DNA of 64,000 nucleotides from Acidobacteriota bacterium. GTDB lineage: Bacteria; Acidobacteriota; Holophagae; Acanthopleuribacterales; Acanthopleuribacteraceae. Positions 1-8,805 of the stretch are shown piece after piece. The notes under the pieces were generated by a model. That model worked only from the letters and a program-made list of their open reading frames with translations. It had not been told where the DNA came from and searched no databases. Made by a program: the position numbers and the translations under genes. How positions within the stretch are numbered: the first letter of the stretch is position 1; every line of letters starts with the position of its first letter. The DNA is taken from positions 1-64,000 of the forward strand of contig JAGQSC010000009.1 in the NCBI GenBank assembly GCA_020439745.1. The letters are read 5' to 3'.

Positions 1-47
1 GCTGGGCTTTGAGTCCCTTCGTGTCTTCGCGGCTTCGCGTGAGAACT
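1..47. repeat. Copy 1 of the CTTCGTGTCTTCGCG repeat
   Basis: The first 30 bases are nearly identical to 376-405, with one C/T change. Both begin GCTGGGCTTTGAGTCCC and continue TCGTGTCTTCGCG. This copy then adds GGCTTCGCGTGAGAA, whose complement reappears in inverted form at 146-170. Such TTCGCG-rich words are typical of dispersed non-coding repeats; their function is not known to me. Confidence 0.65.
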
Positions 48-145
48 TCTTCTTCTCTGACGTTCTTTGACAATACACGCCCTTAGAAGGCCCTCCTATT
101 TGTGCCAGTTCGTGATATTCCTGGGTCGATCACGGTAGAAAAAAA

Positions 146-170
146 TCTCACGCGAAGGCGCGAAGCCGCA
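146..170. repeat. Inverted partial copy of the TTCGCG repeat
   Basis: CTCACGCGAAGGCGCGAAGCCGC is the near reverse complement of the end of copy 1 (about 28-43). A transcript of 1-170 could pair the two arms across about 100 nt. Confidence 0.55.
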
Positions 171-300
171 AAAAAGATGACGACATGGGGTGAATAGGTT
201 TTGGCGCTCAAGATACTGTATTTAAATAAGATAATGGTGTGCTTGTTCTATAGAATCAGTAGTCATGAGATCATCGAAACTGATATTGAGAGGAGAACCA

Positions 301-340
301 CGAATGGACACGAATCCACACGAATCAACGTGAATCCTGC
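301..340. repeat. Four tandem degenerate 10-bp units, CGAATNNACA type
   Basis: The units CGAATGGACA, CGAATCCACA, CGAATCAACG and TGAATCCTGC follow one another with a 10-bp period, preceded by GAACCA. Read on the other strand this is an ATTCGTGTCCATTCGTGG-type sequence, a kind of dispersed repeat met in many large bacterial genomes (recollection, not searched). Confidence 0.65.
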
Positions 341-375
341 GAGTGACAGGATGCCCAATATGCGGAGCAGATTTG

Positions 376-410
376 GCTGGGCTTTGAGTCCCCTCGTGTC
401 TTCGCGTGAA
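376..410. repeat. Copy 2 of the CTTCGTGTCTTCGCG repeat
   Basis: Direct repeat of positions 1-30 with a single mismatch, diverging after TTCGCG. It ends 4 bp before the stop codon of the sulfatase-like gene, so it sits in that gene's 3' untranslated region. Confidence 0.65.
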
Positions 411-414
411 ATTT

Positions 415-2328
415 TTACTGTTTCAAGAGTGGGTCGTTTTCGATGGTTTGGCGCAAGTTTGGTGATGCCAACTGCAAGGCGCGGTCCAGCCAAATGGACA
501 GGTCTGCCTCGTGTCGGATCGCGGCTATTTGGGCACGTCGATAGCAGGCGATGGCGTAGAACGGATCGGTTTCCGGTACCTGTTGCAACATACCCGCCGC
601 GTCATTAAGACGTCCTTGATCCATCAATACCATGCCCAGATCCAGGTGCCGATCAAAACCACTTGGATCCCACTGCCATGCCATTTCCAGAGCCTCAGCC
701 TTCTGTGCCTGGTCCCCTAAGCGTTCAGCCATGTCGGCCCAGCGTGTCGCGGCCTGCGCGGTTTTCTGCGACGAAGCCAGTTGTTGTGCCACGATCAACG
801 CCTGATCGGATTGGCCTGTAGCGTCATAAGCTCGTTCCAAGGCCAGTAGCGCCACCTCTCGCGACCTAAATCCTTGTAAGAGTTCAATGGCCTGGGTCCA
901 GCGAGAAAAGCGCGCACAATGGAGTCCATAATACAAACGGAGATCGTTTGAGTCGGGCAAAAGTGCTGCTGCTTGGTGGAAACGCTCATCAGCGAGCGTT
1001 TCGTGTCCCAACATAGACGTACACACGGCCATTCGCATCAAAACCGAAGGGTTGCCTGGGTCCTGTTCGGCGAGCGACTCGAATTCAGAAAGTGCTTCAG
1101 CGTAGTGGTGATTGGCAAACAGATGTGATGCGCGATCCAACTGCCCGATGAGAGGTACCTGATCATACGGATCAGGTCGATCCTCCAACCCAATCGGAGA
1201 TATTGCATCGTTTGCTGTGTAGCCCAGACTGGCAAGCGTTTCGATGTCTGCTAAGGTGAGTTCGGACTGCACTCTGGCTGGCTCGAACGGGATGTTTTCA
1301 AGCTTTGACCGCAGAGGGTGTCCGTTGGGAGCCGAGTTTGGAGCTTCGTCGCGGCCCATTACCAGGCGGAACGATTTGCCCCGAACCATCTTTTCCTGTT
1401 GGCTGATGGCGGCCATCAGGGGTGCCCAACCAAACTGTAGATAGGGCTGCATAGATTCTGCAATCACAATATCTTCGGTGTACTTGGCGCCATCGAACGA
1501 TCCCTTACTCAGGTCGCGGATCATGTCTGCCACCCGACGAATACTTACGGGTCTTTCGTAACGGGATCCGGGCTCCCAAGACGTCCAGACAAGCAAGGGT
1601 ACATGAAGCGTGGCATTGCCGAGAAGGATACCGTGACCCTGCTCTCCAAGGTCGCCCAAGCCCTCCCCGTGATCGCCCACCACGATGATGGCATGAGGGC
1701 TGTCGCCCCAATGTTGTTTACAAGCTTTGATCAGTCTACTTACGTGATGATCGACGAAAGCAATTTCACTGTCGTAGGCCAGATCGCGATTGAAGTCGGG
1801 GTGCTGGAGATGAGGTGCATGGGGGTCATAAAAATGGCACCACAGAAAGTCACTGTTTGCCAGATGTTCCAGGGCTAGATCTACGGTGGCATTGGCCGGC
1901 CGCTCCGACCCCTCGGGTTGTAAATAGGCGGCAAATCCGCGACTGAGACCAAATTGGGAGGCCAGGGGATACCCCGAAACCACCGCAACTGCCCTACCCT
2001 CCAGTTGTTCTTGGATCATGGGTACCGCAGCATTCAGAACCCGTCCGTTTTCGCGTATGCCGTGCTCGTAGGGATACAATCCCGTCAACATGGACGTATG
2101 TGATGCGAGAGTCGTGGGCACGGGCGCAAAGGCGTTTAGGTAAACCGACGCACCCGTGGCCAATTCATCAAGTTCAGGCGTTTGTGAGACCTCTGCCCCA
2201 CTAAATCCGAAACGATCCTGACGAACAGTGTCCAGTGAGATTAAGAGAATCTTCGTGGGTTCCTGTGGGCGATTGGTCGAACTACACCCCACAATCCACA
2301 AACAGCATAGGAAAACGAGCCACTTCAT
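415..2328 (-). CDS. Sulfatase-like alkaline-phosphatase-superfamily lipoprotein with TPR repeats
   Basis: 637 residues. The N-terminus MKWLVFLCCLWIVGCSS is a lipoprotein signal peptide with a lipobox Cys, so the protein should be membrane-anchored and face the periplasm or outside. A sulfatase-type hydrolase domain follows, with metal-binding ISLDTVRQDRFG near the start and GDHGEGLGD..GHG later. The nucleophile region reads TLASHTSMLTG: the Cys/Ser of the CxPSR sulfatase motif is Thr and the Arg is His, so it is probably not a formylglycine sulfatase but another phospho- or sulfo-transferase. About 250 C-terminal residues form TPR-like helices. The open frame extends further upstream, but the signal peptide fixes ATG 2328. 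No Shine-Dalgarno is visible; a TATGAT hexamer ends 6 nt before the ATG. It diverges from lysA. Substrate unknown. Confidence 0.85.
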   Translation of the reverse strand: MKWLVFLCCLWIVGCSSTNRPQEPTKILLISLDTVRQDRFGFSGAEVSQTPELDELATGASVYLNAFAPVPTTLASHTSMLTGLYPYEHGIRENGRVLNAAVPMIQEQLEGRAVAVVSGYPLASQFGLSRGFAAYLQPEGSERPANATVDLALEHLANSDFLWCHFYDPHAPHLQHPDFNRDLAYDSEIAFVDHHVSRLIKACKQHWGDSPHAIIVVGDHGEGLGDLGEQGHGILLGNATLHVPLLVWTSWEPGSRYERPVSIRRVADMIRDLSKGSFDGAKYTEDIVIAESMQPYLQFGWAPLMAAISQQEKMVRGKSFRLVMGRDEAPNSAPNGHPLRSKLENIPFEPARVQSELTLADIETLASLGYTANDAISPIGLEDRPDPYDQVPLIGQLDRASHLFANHHYAEALSEFESLAEQDPGNPSVLMRMAVCTSMLGHETLADERFHQAAALLPDSNDLRLYYGLHCARFSRWTQAIELLQGFRSREVALLALERAYDATGQSDQALIVAQQLASSQKTAQAATRWADMAERLGDQAQKAEALEMAWQWDPSGFDRHLDLGMVLMDQGRLNDAAGMLQQVPETDPFYAIACYRRAQIAAIRHEADLSIWLDRALQLASPNLRQTIENDPLLKQ

Positions 2329-2334
2329 GGCGGC

Positions 2335-2340
2335 ATCATA
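2335..2340 (-). promoter_or_regulatory. -10-like hexamer placing a leaderless start at the sulfatase gene
   Basis: TATGAT on the minus strand ends exactly 6 nt before ATG 2328, and no Shine-Dalgarno lies between. That spacing puts the transcription start at or next to the A of the ATG. No convincing -35 was found. Confidence 0.4.
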
Positions 2341-2461
2341 GCTCAACCGCTCGACAGCGGGATTCGATTTCCTTAAGATGCTCAAAACAGATACACAGGA
2401 GTTGGTTATGTTGCTCTCAATCATGGTCTTAGCCTTCATGTTTGGCGGTGAGTCGGTCACC

Positions 2462-3757
2462 ATGGATAAACCCGATCCTTACCACGATGCCACCGGTCGT
2501 TTCAGCCATGACCAACTCGTCTCGCTTGTGCGTGAGCATGGCAGCCCGCTTTATGTATACGACGGCGACTTAATCAACAAAAAATACGACCTTTTTTACG
2601 GAGCTTACAAGAAACACTTCGATGATGTACAAGTTCTGTATGCCGTCAAGGCCAATACCAACATGGCCATCATGTCACTACTGAAACAGCGAGGTGCAGG
2701 TGCCGAATGTATTTCAGGTGGTGAGATTACCACCGCGCTGAAACTGGGTTATGAAGGCAAGCAGATACTGTTCACATCATCGGCCAAAACAACTGCAGAA
2801 TTGGAGTTGGCGATCAGCCAAGGGGTGGTGATTAACCTTGATTCCATGGAGGATCTGGCGCATGCAGGTGAAGTGGCCGCACGCCTACAAAAGAAGGCCC
2901 ATATTTCTTTTCGCATCAATCCAGACGTAGATCCCCACACTCACAAGCATATTGCTACCGGTCATAAATTCTCTAAGTTCGGTATTCTCCTGGAAGATGA
3001 CCAGATCATGCACGCCTACAAACTGGCCCATGAACATCCATGGCTGGAAGTGTGGGGCCTGCACAGTCATATTGGCTCACAGATCACCGACTGGACGCCG
3101 TTCCAGCAAAACGCGCGCGTACTGGTGCATTTTATTGCGCGCTTGAAAGACGAGTTGGGGATTCAGTTGAAATTTATCGATCTGGGTGGCGGATTGGGTA
3201 TCCCCTATCACGATGGACAAAAAACGGCCTCACCTGAGGATGTAGCGCAAAATGTGGCTGAAGTCTTGAGACCGGCGTTCGAAAAGCTGGGTTATATGCC
3301 GTCAATTTGGTTGGAGCCGGGCCGGTTCTTGGTTGGCGATTCAGGCATACTCTTGGCCACTGTTATTTCGGTAAAGGACACCCCATACACTGATTTCATC
3401 AATGTGGATACGGGATTCAATCACCTGGTTCGTCCGATTTTGTACGAGGCATATCACCGGATAAGGGTTCTGAATCGCAAGGACGACATCCGTTTGTTTG
3501 ATGTCGCTGGGAATATTTGTGAAACGGGCGACATTCTGGGACACAACCGGCTCCTTCCCACACCCAAGGCCGGCGACATGATTGCCATCCTCGATGCGGG
3601 GGCTTATGGCTACACCATGGCCAGCATGTACAACAGTTTTGCACTGCCTGCGGAGATTTTGGTACGAGGCGACCAAGCCACACTGATCCGCGAACGAAAG
3701 ACCTTGGATGATTTATTGGAAGGTCAGATCATTCCTGCCGATCTGGCACCTCAATAA
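2462..3757 (+). CDS. lysA: Diaminopimelate decarboxylase
   Basis: 431 residues, the usual size. It decarboxylates meso-diaminopimelate to L-lysine with PLP in the cytoplasm, the last step of lysine synthesis. Visible motifs are YAVKANTN with the PLP lysine, GLHSHIGSQI, the glycine loop DLGGGLGIPY, EPGRF, GNICETGDILG with the active-site Cys, and DAGAYGYTMASMYNS. Start choice: ATG 2462 has GGTGAG 9 nt upstream and gives the N-terminus expected of the family. ATG 2408 in the same frame has a stronger AGGAG, but would add 18 mostly hydrophobic residues odd for a cytoplasmic enzyme. The 3' end overlaps the convergent CRTAC1 gene by 29 bp. Confidence 0.93.
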   Translation: MDKPDPYHDATGRFSHDQLVSLVREHGSPLYVYDGDLINKKYDLFYGAYKKHFDDVQVLYAVKANTNMAIMSLLKQRGAGAECISGGEITTALKLGYEGKQILFTSSAKTTAELELAISQGVVINLDSMEDLAHAGEVAARLQKKAHISFRINPDVDPHTHKHIATGHKFSKFGILLEDDQIMHAYKLAHEHPWLEVWGLHSHIGSQITDWTPFQQNARVLVHFIARLKDELGIQLKFIDLGGGLGIPYHDGQKTASPEDVAQNVAEVLRPAFEKLGYMPSIWLEPGRFLVGDSGILLATVISVKDTPYTDFINVDTGFNHLVRPILYEAYHRIRVLNRKDDIRLFDVAGNICETGDILGHNRLLPTPKAGDMIAILDAGAYGYTMASMYNSFALPAEILVRGDQATLIRERKTLDDLLEGQIIPADLAPQ

Positions 3758-5489
3758 CCGCATCACGGGTGACTCGATAGGTACCCGGATGTAGATTGCC
3801 CAAATCCATAGCAAGCCCATCGGCCCAACGGATGGAACCATGGGCAGTCTTGGCTTGGCCCAAGCCAAATATCAATTCACTGGAATGCTGCGACAAGTAC
3901 GAGACGTCACCTCCAAACCACTGGATCTGTGTATGGACCGTGGTCACGCAAACACGGGCACCAAACCTCAAATAGTCCGACGCCTCAAGAACCAAGTTCA
4001 AGGATGCTCCCACCTGTGAACGATTTTCGATGAGTGTAATGCCTGCCCCGTTCTCGCTGATGACTAGGTCTATGTCTCCGTCTCGGTCCCAATCACAAAG
4101 GGCCATGCCGCGTGCCGATCTATCTTCGTTCAAGGGTGTACCCGGTGCCACATTGACCATACGACCGTCACGGTTCCAAAACACGAATCCGGGTTCGGCC
4201 CTTAAATGGCTTGGATCTTCGGAGCGTTCCAGGGTACTGCCATTGACCACCACTAAATCTGGAAACCCATCCAGATCCAGGTCGCCAAAACCACACCCCC
4301 ACCCCACCATTGGGACAGAAAGTTCCCCCAAAAGCATGACGCGGGTGCGGTCGCGGTATTCAAGAACCGAACTCTCATCATTGAACAGTGACAAGTAATA
4401 GGCGTTTTCTTGAGCTACCCAGTGGGTCAAAAACAAATCTGGTAATCGATGGCCACGATCAAATCCGACAGCACGGCCTACTGAAAGACCCATGGAGCCC
4501 CTGGGATCAGCCGTCCCAGTTTCCGTGGACACATCCAAAAAGGCTAGGCGCCCTTCCACAGCCGATGTGTTCAGGAATAGACGGTTGGTGGATACGTCAT
4601 TGTTCACATACAGATCCAGCCAGCCATCGCCGTTCAGATCCACCAGAGTGGTGGCAAGGCTCCTTCCGTCTGGATTGTCCAATCCGTATAGCGCGGCAGC
4701 TTCCACAAAGGTTCCATCCCCTTGATTGACGAAAAGACTATTGGGAGCGGGGTCATAGCTGCTGGGATTCAGCGTGAAAGGGACCTCGTATGCCAACGTG
4801 ACGGTGGGCTTTCGAATCCCACCCAAATCCTCGAAATTTACGTAGTTGCATACATAGAGATCCAGATCACCGTCGCGGTCTATGTCGCCCCAGGCTACAC
4901 CCATGGACCAGCGTTTGTCCCCTACACCCGCTGTTTCAGTGACATCCGTGAACTGTCCCTGACCATCGTTACGATAAAGTTTGTTGGGTCCATAGTTGGT
5001 GACATACAAGTCCTGGTCGCCATCATTGTCGTAGTCTGCGAACGATGCACCCATGCCCATGTGGCCTATGTTTTCAGCGCCACAAATCAGTCTCATCCAC
5101 TCGCCGGATTCAAATGTCCAGAGTGCGCTGCTGCAGTTTATGTCGCATGTGTGTTGTTGGGTACAGGCGCTCACGGCGTAGAGTTCCCAGTCACCGTCCA
5201 TATCCACATCGCCCCAAGCCACACCTGATCCCATATCTTCGGGCAGGATTCGGGTACGCGCGGCACGGTTCTGACGGAACTGATTGAGAGGGGTGCTTTT
5301 ACTTAATACAAGCTTGATGGGACTGGCTGTCAGTTGTGCCACTTCGTCGCTTTGTATGCGTTTTGATTGGGCGACCAAATTCGGGTCGCGGGCCCTATTA
5401 ACTGCCCAAAACGTAGCCGCCAAGGCTGCCACCAAGATCGTAGAAAAGAACGAAGCCGCCATGATGCGACGTTGTCTGCGACCCATCAC
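3729..5489 (-). CDS. CRTAC1-family FG-GAP/ASPIC-UnbV repeat protein, membrane-anchored
   Basis: 586 residues. Residues 10-30 form one hydrophobic N-terminal segment after MMGRRQRR, giving a membrane anchor or uncleaved signal. The body carries at least six FG-GAP/VCBS repeats with calcium-type loops such as DVDMDGD, DYDNDGD, DIDRDGD, DLNGDG, DLDLDG and DWDRDGD, a seven-bladed-propeller signature. The last about 80 residues match the ASPIC/UnbV domain (LRFGARV, IQWFGG, LGQAK, IRWADG, PGTYRV). The enzymatic role of this family is not established. Its ATG overlaps the stop of the upstream pentahaem cytochrome by 4 bp (ATGA), so the two are translationally coupled and probably act together outside the cytoplasm. 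The 3' end overlaps lysA. Confidence 0.88.
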   Translation of the reverse strand: MMGRRQRRIMAASFFSTILVAALAATFWAVNRARDPNLVAQSKRIQSDEVAQLTASPIKLVLSKSTPLNQFRQNRAARTRILPEDMGSGVAWGDVDMDGDWELYAVSACTQQHTCDINCSSALWTFESGEWMRLICGAENIGHMGMGASFADYDNDGDQDLYVTNYGPNKLYRNDGQGQFTDVTETAGVGDKRWSMGVAWGDIDRDGDLDLYVCNYVNFEDLGGIRKPTVTLAYEVPFTLNPSSYDPAPNSLFVNQGDGTFVEAAALYGLDNPDGRSLATTLVDLNGDGWLDLYVNNDVSTNRLFLNTSAVEGRLAFLDVSTETGTADPRGSMGLSVGRAVGFDRGHRLPDLFLTHWVAQENAYYLSLFNDESSVLEYRDRTRVMLLGELSVPMVGWGCGFGDLDLDGFPDLVVVNGSTLERSEDPSHLRAEPGFVFWNRDGRMVNVAPGTPLNEDRSARGMALCDWDRDGDIDLVISENGAGITLIENRSQVGASLNLVLEASDYLRFGARVCVTTVHTQIQWFGGDVSYLSQHSSELIFGLGQAKTAHGSIRWADGLAMDLGNLHPGTYRVTRDAVIEVPDRQE

Positions 5490-7543
5490 AAAGGTGCGCC
5501 AAGTTTCCGTATGGGTATGATGGCCTCCGCCGAATTCTGAGTCACGACGGGTTGGACCACACCGAAGTCTTCTTCAAGTCCTGGTAATACTAGATCAAGG
5601 AACTCCTGTCGGTAGCGTCGGAAATTCAAATCCACATGAACAGAAATGTTACCCTCGCCAGGCGCCAATAATGCATAAGTTTGGCGATCGGTATGGCCCG
5701 GATAGATCACGCGCTGGCCGGAACCGCCGGCTTTCCGCCACAATTGGTGTTCACGAAGAGGCTCGCCGTGTTCGTCCAGAGGGACGCCCTCCAAAACTAG
5801 TGTGCCTTGGTTACGGGGATTACCGGCTTGATGAATCACGCCTAGCGTATCTGTTATAGCGCGTGTTTCAGGATCTACAGCTCCCCATTCTCCAATTAAG
5901 GCACCGCTACCGGCATCGAAAGCTTGCACGTGGAGCCACGTTCGCACAAAGTCCAAGGGACCTGTCGTCAGATTATGGCCAGCCTTTCGGTTGGAGACGA
6001 CCACAGTAAATGAAACTGGGGTTTTGGGGTCTGCTGACTCTGGTGTCAATATTTCCAGTCCCACGACTGGTCCCTCTGGCCAACGATGCGCGATTTCTGG
6101 AATCACCGTTTCTCCGCGCATCCATGCATGGGTTAGCGACACCTGTTGTTCAAAGTGAGGAAGTTTCAAAAGCATGGGCATGAAGCTGTTGGTAGCAATG
6201 AATCCGTGGTGACGATGAGAATTGTCAGCGCCGCGACTGGGATCGGTTATTTCGCCGCGGGCAGGATCCTTGGAATCGGCGACCAAGCGCATATGGCAGT
6301 CTGTGCAGTTGAGATCTGTGTCGGGTTCTTCTCTGTGCCAGTGACTTTGTTGCCACTCGTCGAATTGGTTTTGACCTGGCGACATACCGAAGCGGTTCAA
6401 TTCTTCAGGGATAAACTGTTTGTGACAGCTACCGCACGCTTCTGGGGTTTTGGCGATGGTTCGATCGTAGTCGGCCAAGTGTTTCCGGGGGAACACGCGA
6501 ATCAGAAATTCAGAAACGTTTCTGCGCCAACCTGACTCCATTTCCCAGAGATATGGGGTGGGCGCGACAAGTACATAGTCTCCGTTACCTCTGCGGTCGA
6601 CTTGTTCCAAGCTGTGGCATGTCACGCACGAAATGCCCTCCTTAAAACCGGGTGCCGACAGATCCTTGGACTCGGCACTCTTCATTCCAGCGAACAGCGA
6701 AATGGGGTCATGGCACCCCGCGCAGTACCTTGTTTCAGCTGGATTACGGTCGGACGCAAATCGAGATTGTACAGCCTGAAATGGAGGATTCATGGCGGCA
6801 AACCGATGCGCGCTTGGCTCCCACTCGGCGAGGATTTGTGTATGGCAGCCGGTCGTGCCGCAACTATCGGAACGTGCCAAAACCTGGGGTTGGATCAGGA
6901 GTCCATCGTTAGTTCGCGCATAGCTTGGCGCAAAGGGTCCAGCCTCTTTGCCGTATCCATCGACGTGTTCATAGTCTTCGGGTACTGGCCTGCGAACATC
7001 GTGTGTCCCGAACACGCCGGTGGCCAGCCAGCAGATTGCGAAAAAGATGGCCAGTGTGCCTGCACTTTTTGCGAGCAACCCAAGTTGCGCGTTTCGCAAG
7101 AGACGATCGCGTGAGATCCATCGTCTTCGGACCGCAAATGTCAGGTGGCATGCAATGAGCGGAACCATAGCCAAGCCGGCGATCAGGTGAATGAATGACA
7201 TGCTCGACGAGATTCTGACGGCCATCAAGCCCTGCAGGGTGACCCAGAACCCGGTAAAAAGTGCAAGGAACAAGAGAGCCGCGGATATGAAACCTATCAG
7301 CGAAGTGGCGTTCAACTTTTGGTCCCACCAGGTTTTCATGTGAGCTACGAGGTAGATGAGCCAGGGTGCCACCATCATCAGTCCGAGCGCGGTGTGCGCG
7401 AGTGTGAGAACCTGAGCGAATTGGTCGTACGGCAAGGCATAGGCCCACATGCCGCTGAATCCTTCTAAAAGGCATGCAATCACCGATATCCGAGCGAGCG
7501 GCGCGGTCCACCCGCGCAAGACACGAGTCTGAGTTGGATTCAT
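5486..7543 (-). CDS. Membrane cytochrome: b-type-like helical domain fused to a periplasmic pentahaem c domain
   Basis: 685 residues. Five transmembrane helices lie within the first 180 residues. His50 and His68 on one helix and His119 and His133 on another could ligate two b haems. The exported part has five haem c motifs: an unusual CX4CH (CGTTGCH, 228-234), then CAGCH (274), CVTCH (306), CGSCH (370) and CTDCH (413), followed by about 270 residues without haem motifs, predicted beta-rich. It probably moves electrons between the quinone pool and a periplasmic or surface partner. ATG 7543 has GGAG 8 nt upstream; the GTG at 7552 is too close to it. The next gene is the coupled CRTAC1 protein. 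The exact electron acceptor or substrate cannot be told. Confidence 0.85.
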   Translation of the reverse strand: MNPTQTRVLRGWTAPLARISVIACLLEGFSGMWAYALPYDQFAQVLTLAHTALGLMMVAPWLIYLVAHMKTWWDQKLNATSLIGFISAALLFLALFTGFWVTLQGLMAVRISSSMSFIHLIAGLAMVPLIACHLTFAVRRRWISRDRLLRNAQLGLLAKSAGTLAIFFAICWLATGVFGTHDVRRPVPEDYEHVDGYGKEAGPFAPSYARTNDGLLIQPQVLARSDSCGTTGCHTQILAEWEPSAHRFAAMNPPFQAVQSRFASDRNPAETRYCAGCHDPISLFAGMKSAESKDLSAPGFKEGISCVTCHSLEQVDRRGNGDYVLVAPTPYLWEMESGWRRNVSEFLIRVFPRKHLADYDRTIAKTPEACGSCHKQFIPEELNRFGMSPGQNQFDEWQQSHWHREEPDTDLNCTDCHMRLVADSKDPARGEITDPSRGADNSHRHHGFIATNSFMPMLLKLPHFEQQVSLTHAWMRGETVIPEIAHRWPEGPVVGLEILTPESADPKTPVSFTVVVSNRKAGHNLTTGPLDFVRTWLHVQAFDAGSGALIGEWGAVDPETRAITDTLGVIHQAGNPRNQGTLVLEGVPLDEHGEPLREHQLWRKAGGSGQRVIYPGHTDRQTYALLAPGEGNISVHVDLNFRRYRQEFLDLVLPGLEEDFGVVQPVVTQNSAEAIIPIRKLGAPL

Positions 7544-7631
7544 GTAGTTCACTCCGCTGGGAGGCAGTTTATCACGATTAAATGACCGTCTAACCTTATA
7601 TTGCGACGCAGAGTAATCCGTCAGGTTGCGT

Positions 7632-8798
7632 CTAATGCGTCAAGATCTCCCAAACCGTGATGCAGTTCTTGCCCTTGCTCTTGGATTGGTACATCGCCAA
7701 ATCGGCGTAATTGAGGAGATCATCCACATTGCGCGCGTTGGTGGGGTACGAGGCCAGCCCTATACTGACCGTCAGGTTGATGCGCGCGTCCGATCCCTTA
7801 TTGAAATCGGTGACTTCGATCTTGAACCTCAGCTGTTCCGCCAACTTCGAAGCCATTTGGTTATTCAGACCCACCGCAGCCAACACGAACTCGTCACCAC
7901 CGTATCGGGCTGCACAATGGTGAGTGCCCGCATATTCCTGTACCACAGACGCCACTTCCATCAGCACACGACTGCCTACGAGGTGACCATAGTGGTCGTT
8001 GACGTACTTGAAATTGTCTACGTCCATGAACAAGACGGTGACGGGTTTCTTACCGTTGGCACGCTCACACGCTTTGGCCAAGTACTTGCGCAGATATCGG
8101 GAATTGAACAGCGATGTGAGATCATCGCGAATGGAAAGTTCACGCACCTTCTCAAACAGGAACGCGTTCTCCAGGGCAATCGCCGTGGCGCGTCCGAACA
8201 TAGCGAACAAATTCACGTGGTGCCCAAAGAAATTTAGATGTGACGTGGGCATGAAACTGATGAACACCCCTATTTGTCGCCTACCCGAAACCAGGGGAAT
8301 AACGGCCAGACTTCCCTCCTGAGGTCCGTAGAAAAACGGAATCACATTGGGTTCCAATTCATCGCGCGTAAGAATGCTACCGCGGAACAGCTCGTGCTCT
8401 ATGGCGTGTTCAAGATCCGAAGGCAAATTGCGGGTCCGTTTGTGCACATATTTCGTGTTGTCCTTGCTCCACAAATAGACGGCCGAACTGGGACTGGTCA
8501 AAACTTCGCCTGACACATCCAGTAACACATCCAGCGTTTGATGCGTGTTTCTTACCGGAAACAACTGACGCATGAGTTCCTGATACGCTATGAGCTCCTG
8601 AAGATAGTCTTGAAGTTGATCTTGACCGGTAATCGAACGTTTCAAGTCGCGTGCAAGTTCAGATACTTTGTGACGTAGATGAACGATATCCGCTTTTAGA
8701 TCCTCATTACCGCGGTAATGGAAGGCAAGACTCTCTTCCAGTGCGGAATTGGTATCACCCAGTTTTACCAGGTCTTGGTAATCATTAAGATCGGTCAT
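7632..8798 (-). CDS. GAF-GGDEF diguanylate cyclase
   Basis: 388 residues. A coiled-coil-prone N-terminus (about 1-75) precedes a GAF-type sensor domain (about 75-215) and a GGDEF domain (about 220-385) with the intact signature RYGGDEF, so it should make cyclic di-GMP from two GTP. The tetrapeptide five residues before GGDEF is GTHH rather than RxxD, so the product-inhibition I-site is missing. No membrane segment is visible, so it is probably cytosolic. It starts 7 bp after the dnaE stop with no clear ribosome-binding site, suggesting it is read from the dnaE transcript. Confidence 0.9.
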   Translation of the reverse strand: MTDLNDYQDLVKLGDTNSALEESLAFHYRGNEDLKADIVHLRHKVSELARDLKRSITGQDQLQDYLQELIAYQELMRQLFPVRNTHQTLDVLLDVSGEVLTSPSSAVYLWSKDNTKYVHKRTRNLPSDLEHAIEHELFRGSILTRDELEPNVIPFFYGPQEGSLAVIPLVSGRRQIGVFISFMPTSHLNFFGHHVNLFAMFGRATAIALENAFLFEKVRELSIRDDLTSLFNSRYLRKYLAKACERANGKKPVTVLFMDVDNFKYVNDHYGHLVGSRVLMEVASVVQEYAGTHHCAARYGGDEFVLAAVGLNNQMASKLAEQLRFKIEVTDFNKGSDARINLTVSIGLASYPTNARNVDDLLNYADLAMYQSKSKGKNCITVWEILTH

Positions 8799-8805
8799 GT
8801 TGGGG

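Larger units (their letters stand above)
1..414. other. Gene-free leading stretch filled with dispersed repeats
   Basis: No believable gene was seen here; the open frames have no ribosome-binding site and no recognisable protein. The stretch holds two related repeat types: a sequence rich in TTCGCG/CTTCGCG words (about 1-47, inverted at 146-170, again at 376-410) and a tandem CGAAT-type repeat at 301-340. It follows the 3' end of the sulfatase-like gene, which reads leftward into it. Confidence 0.6.

Noticed and set aside
1-414. CRISPR array
   Set aside because: The repeats are degenerate and either tandem without spacers or inverted, and no cas genes are present.
201-608. 135-codon open frame on the plus strand
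   Set aside because: It runs through repeat DNA and then antisense to the sulfatase-like gene, with no ribosome-binding site and no recognisable protein.
2329-2461. Lysine riboswitch before lysA
   Set aside because: The gap to the divergent gene is too short (about 80-130 bp) for the large lysine aptamer, and no conserved core was seen.
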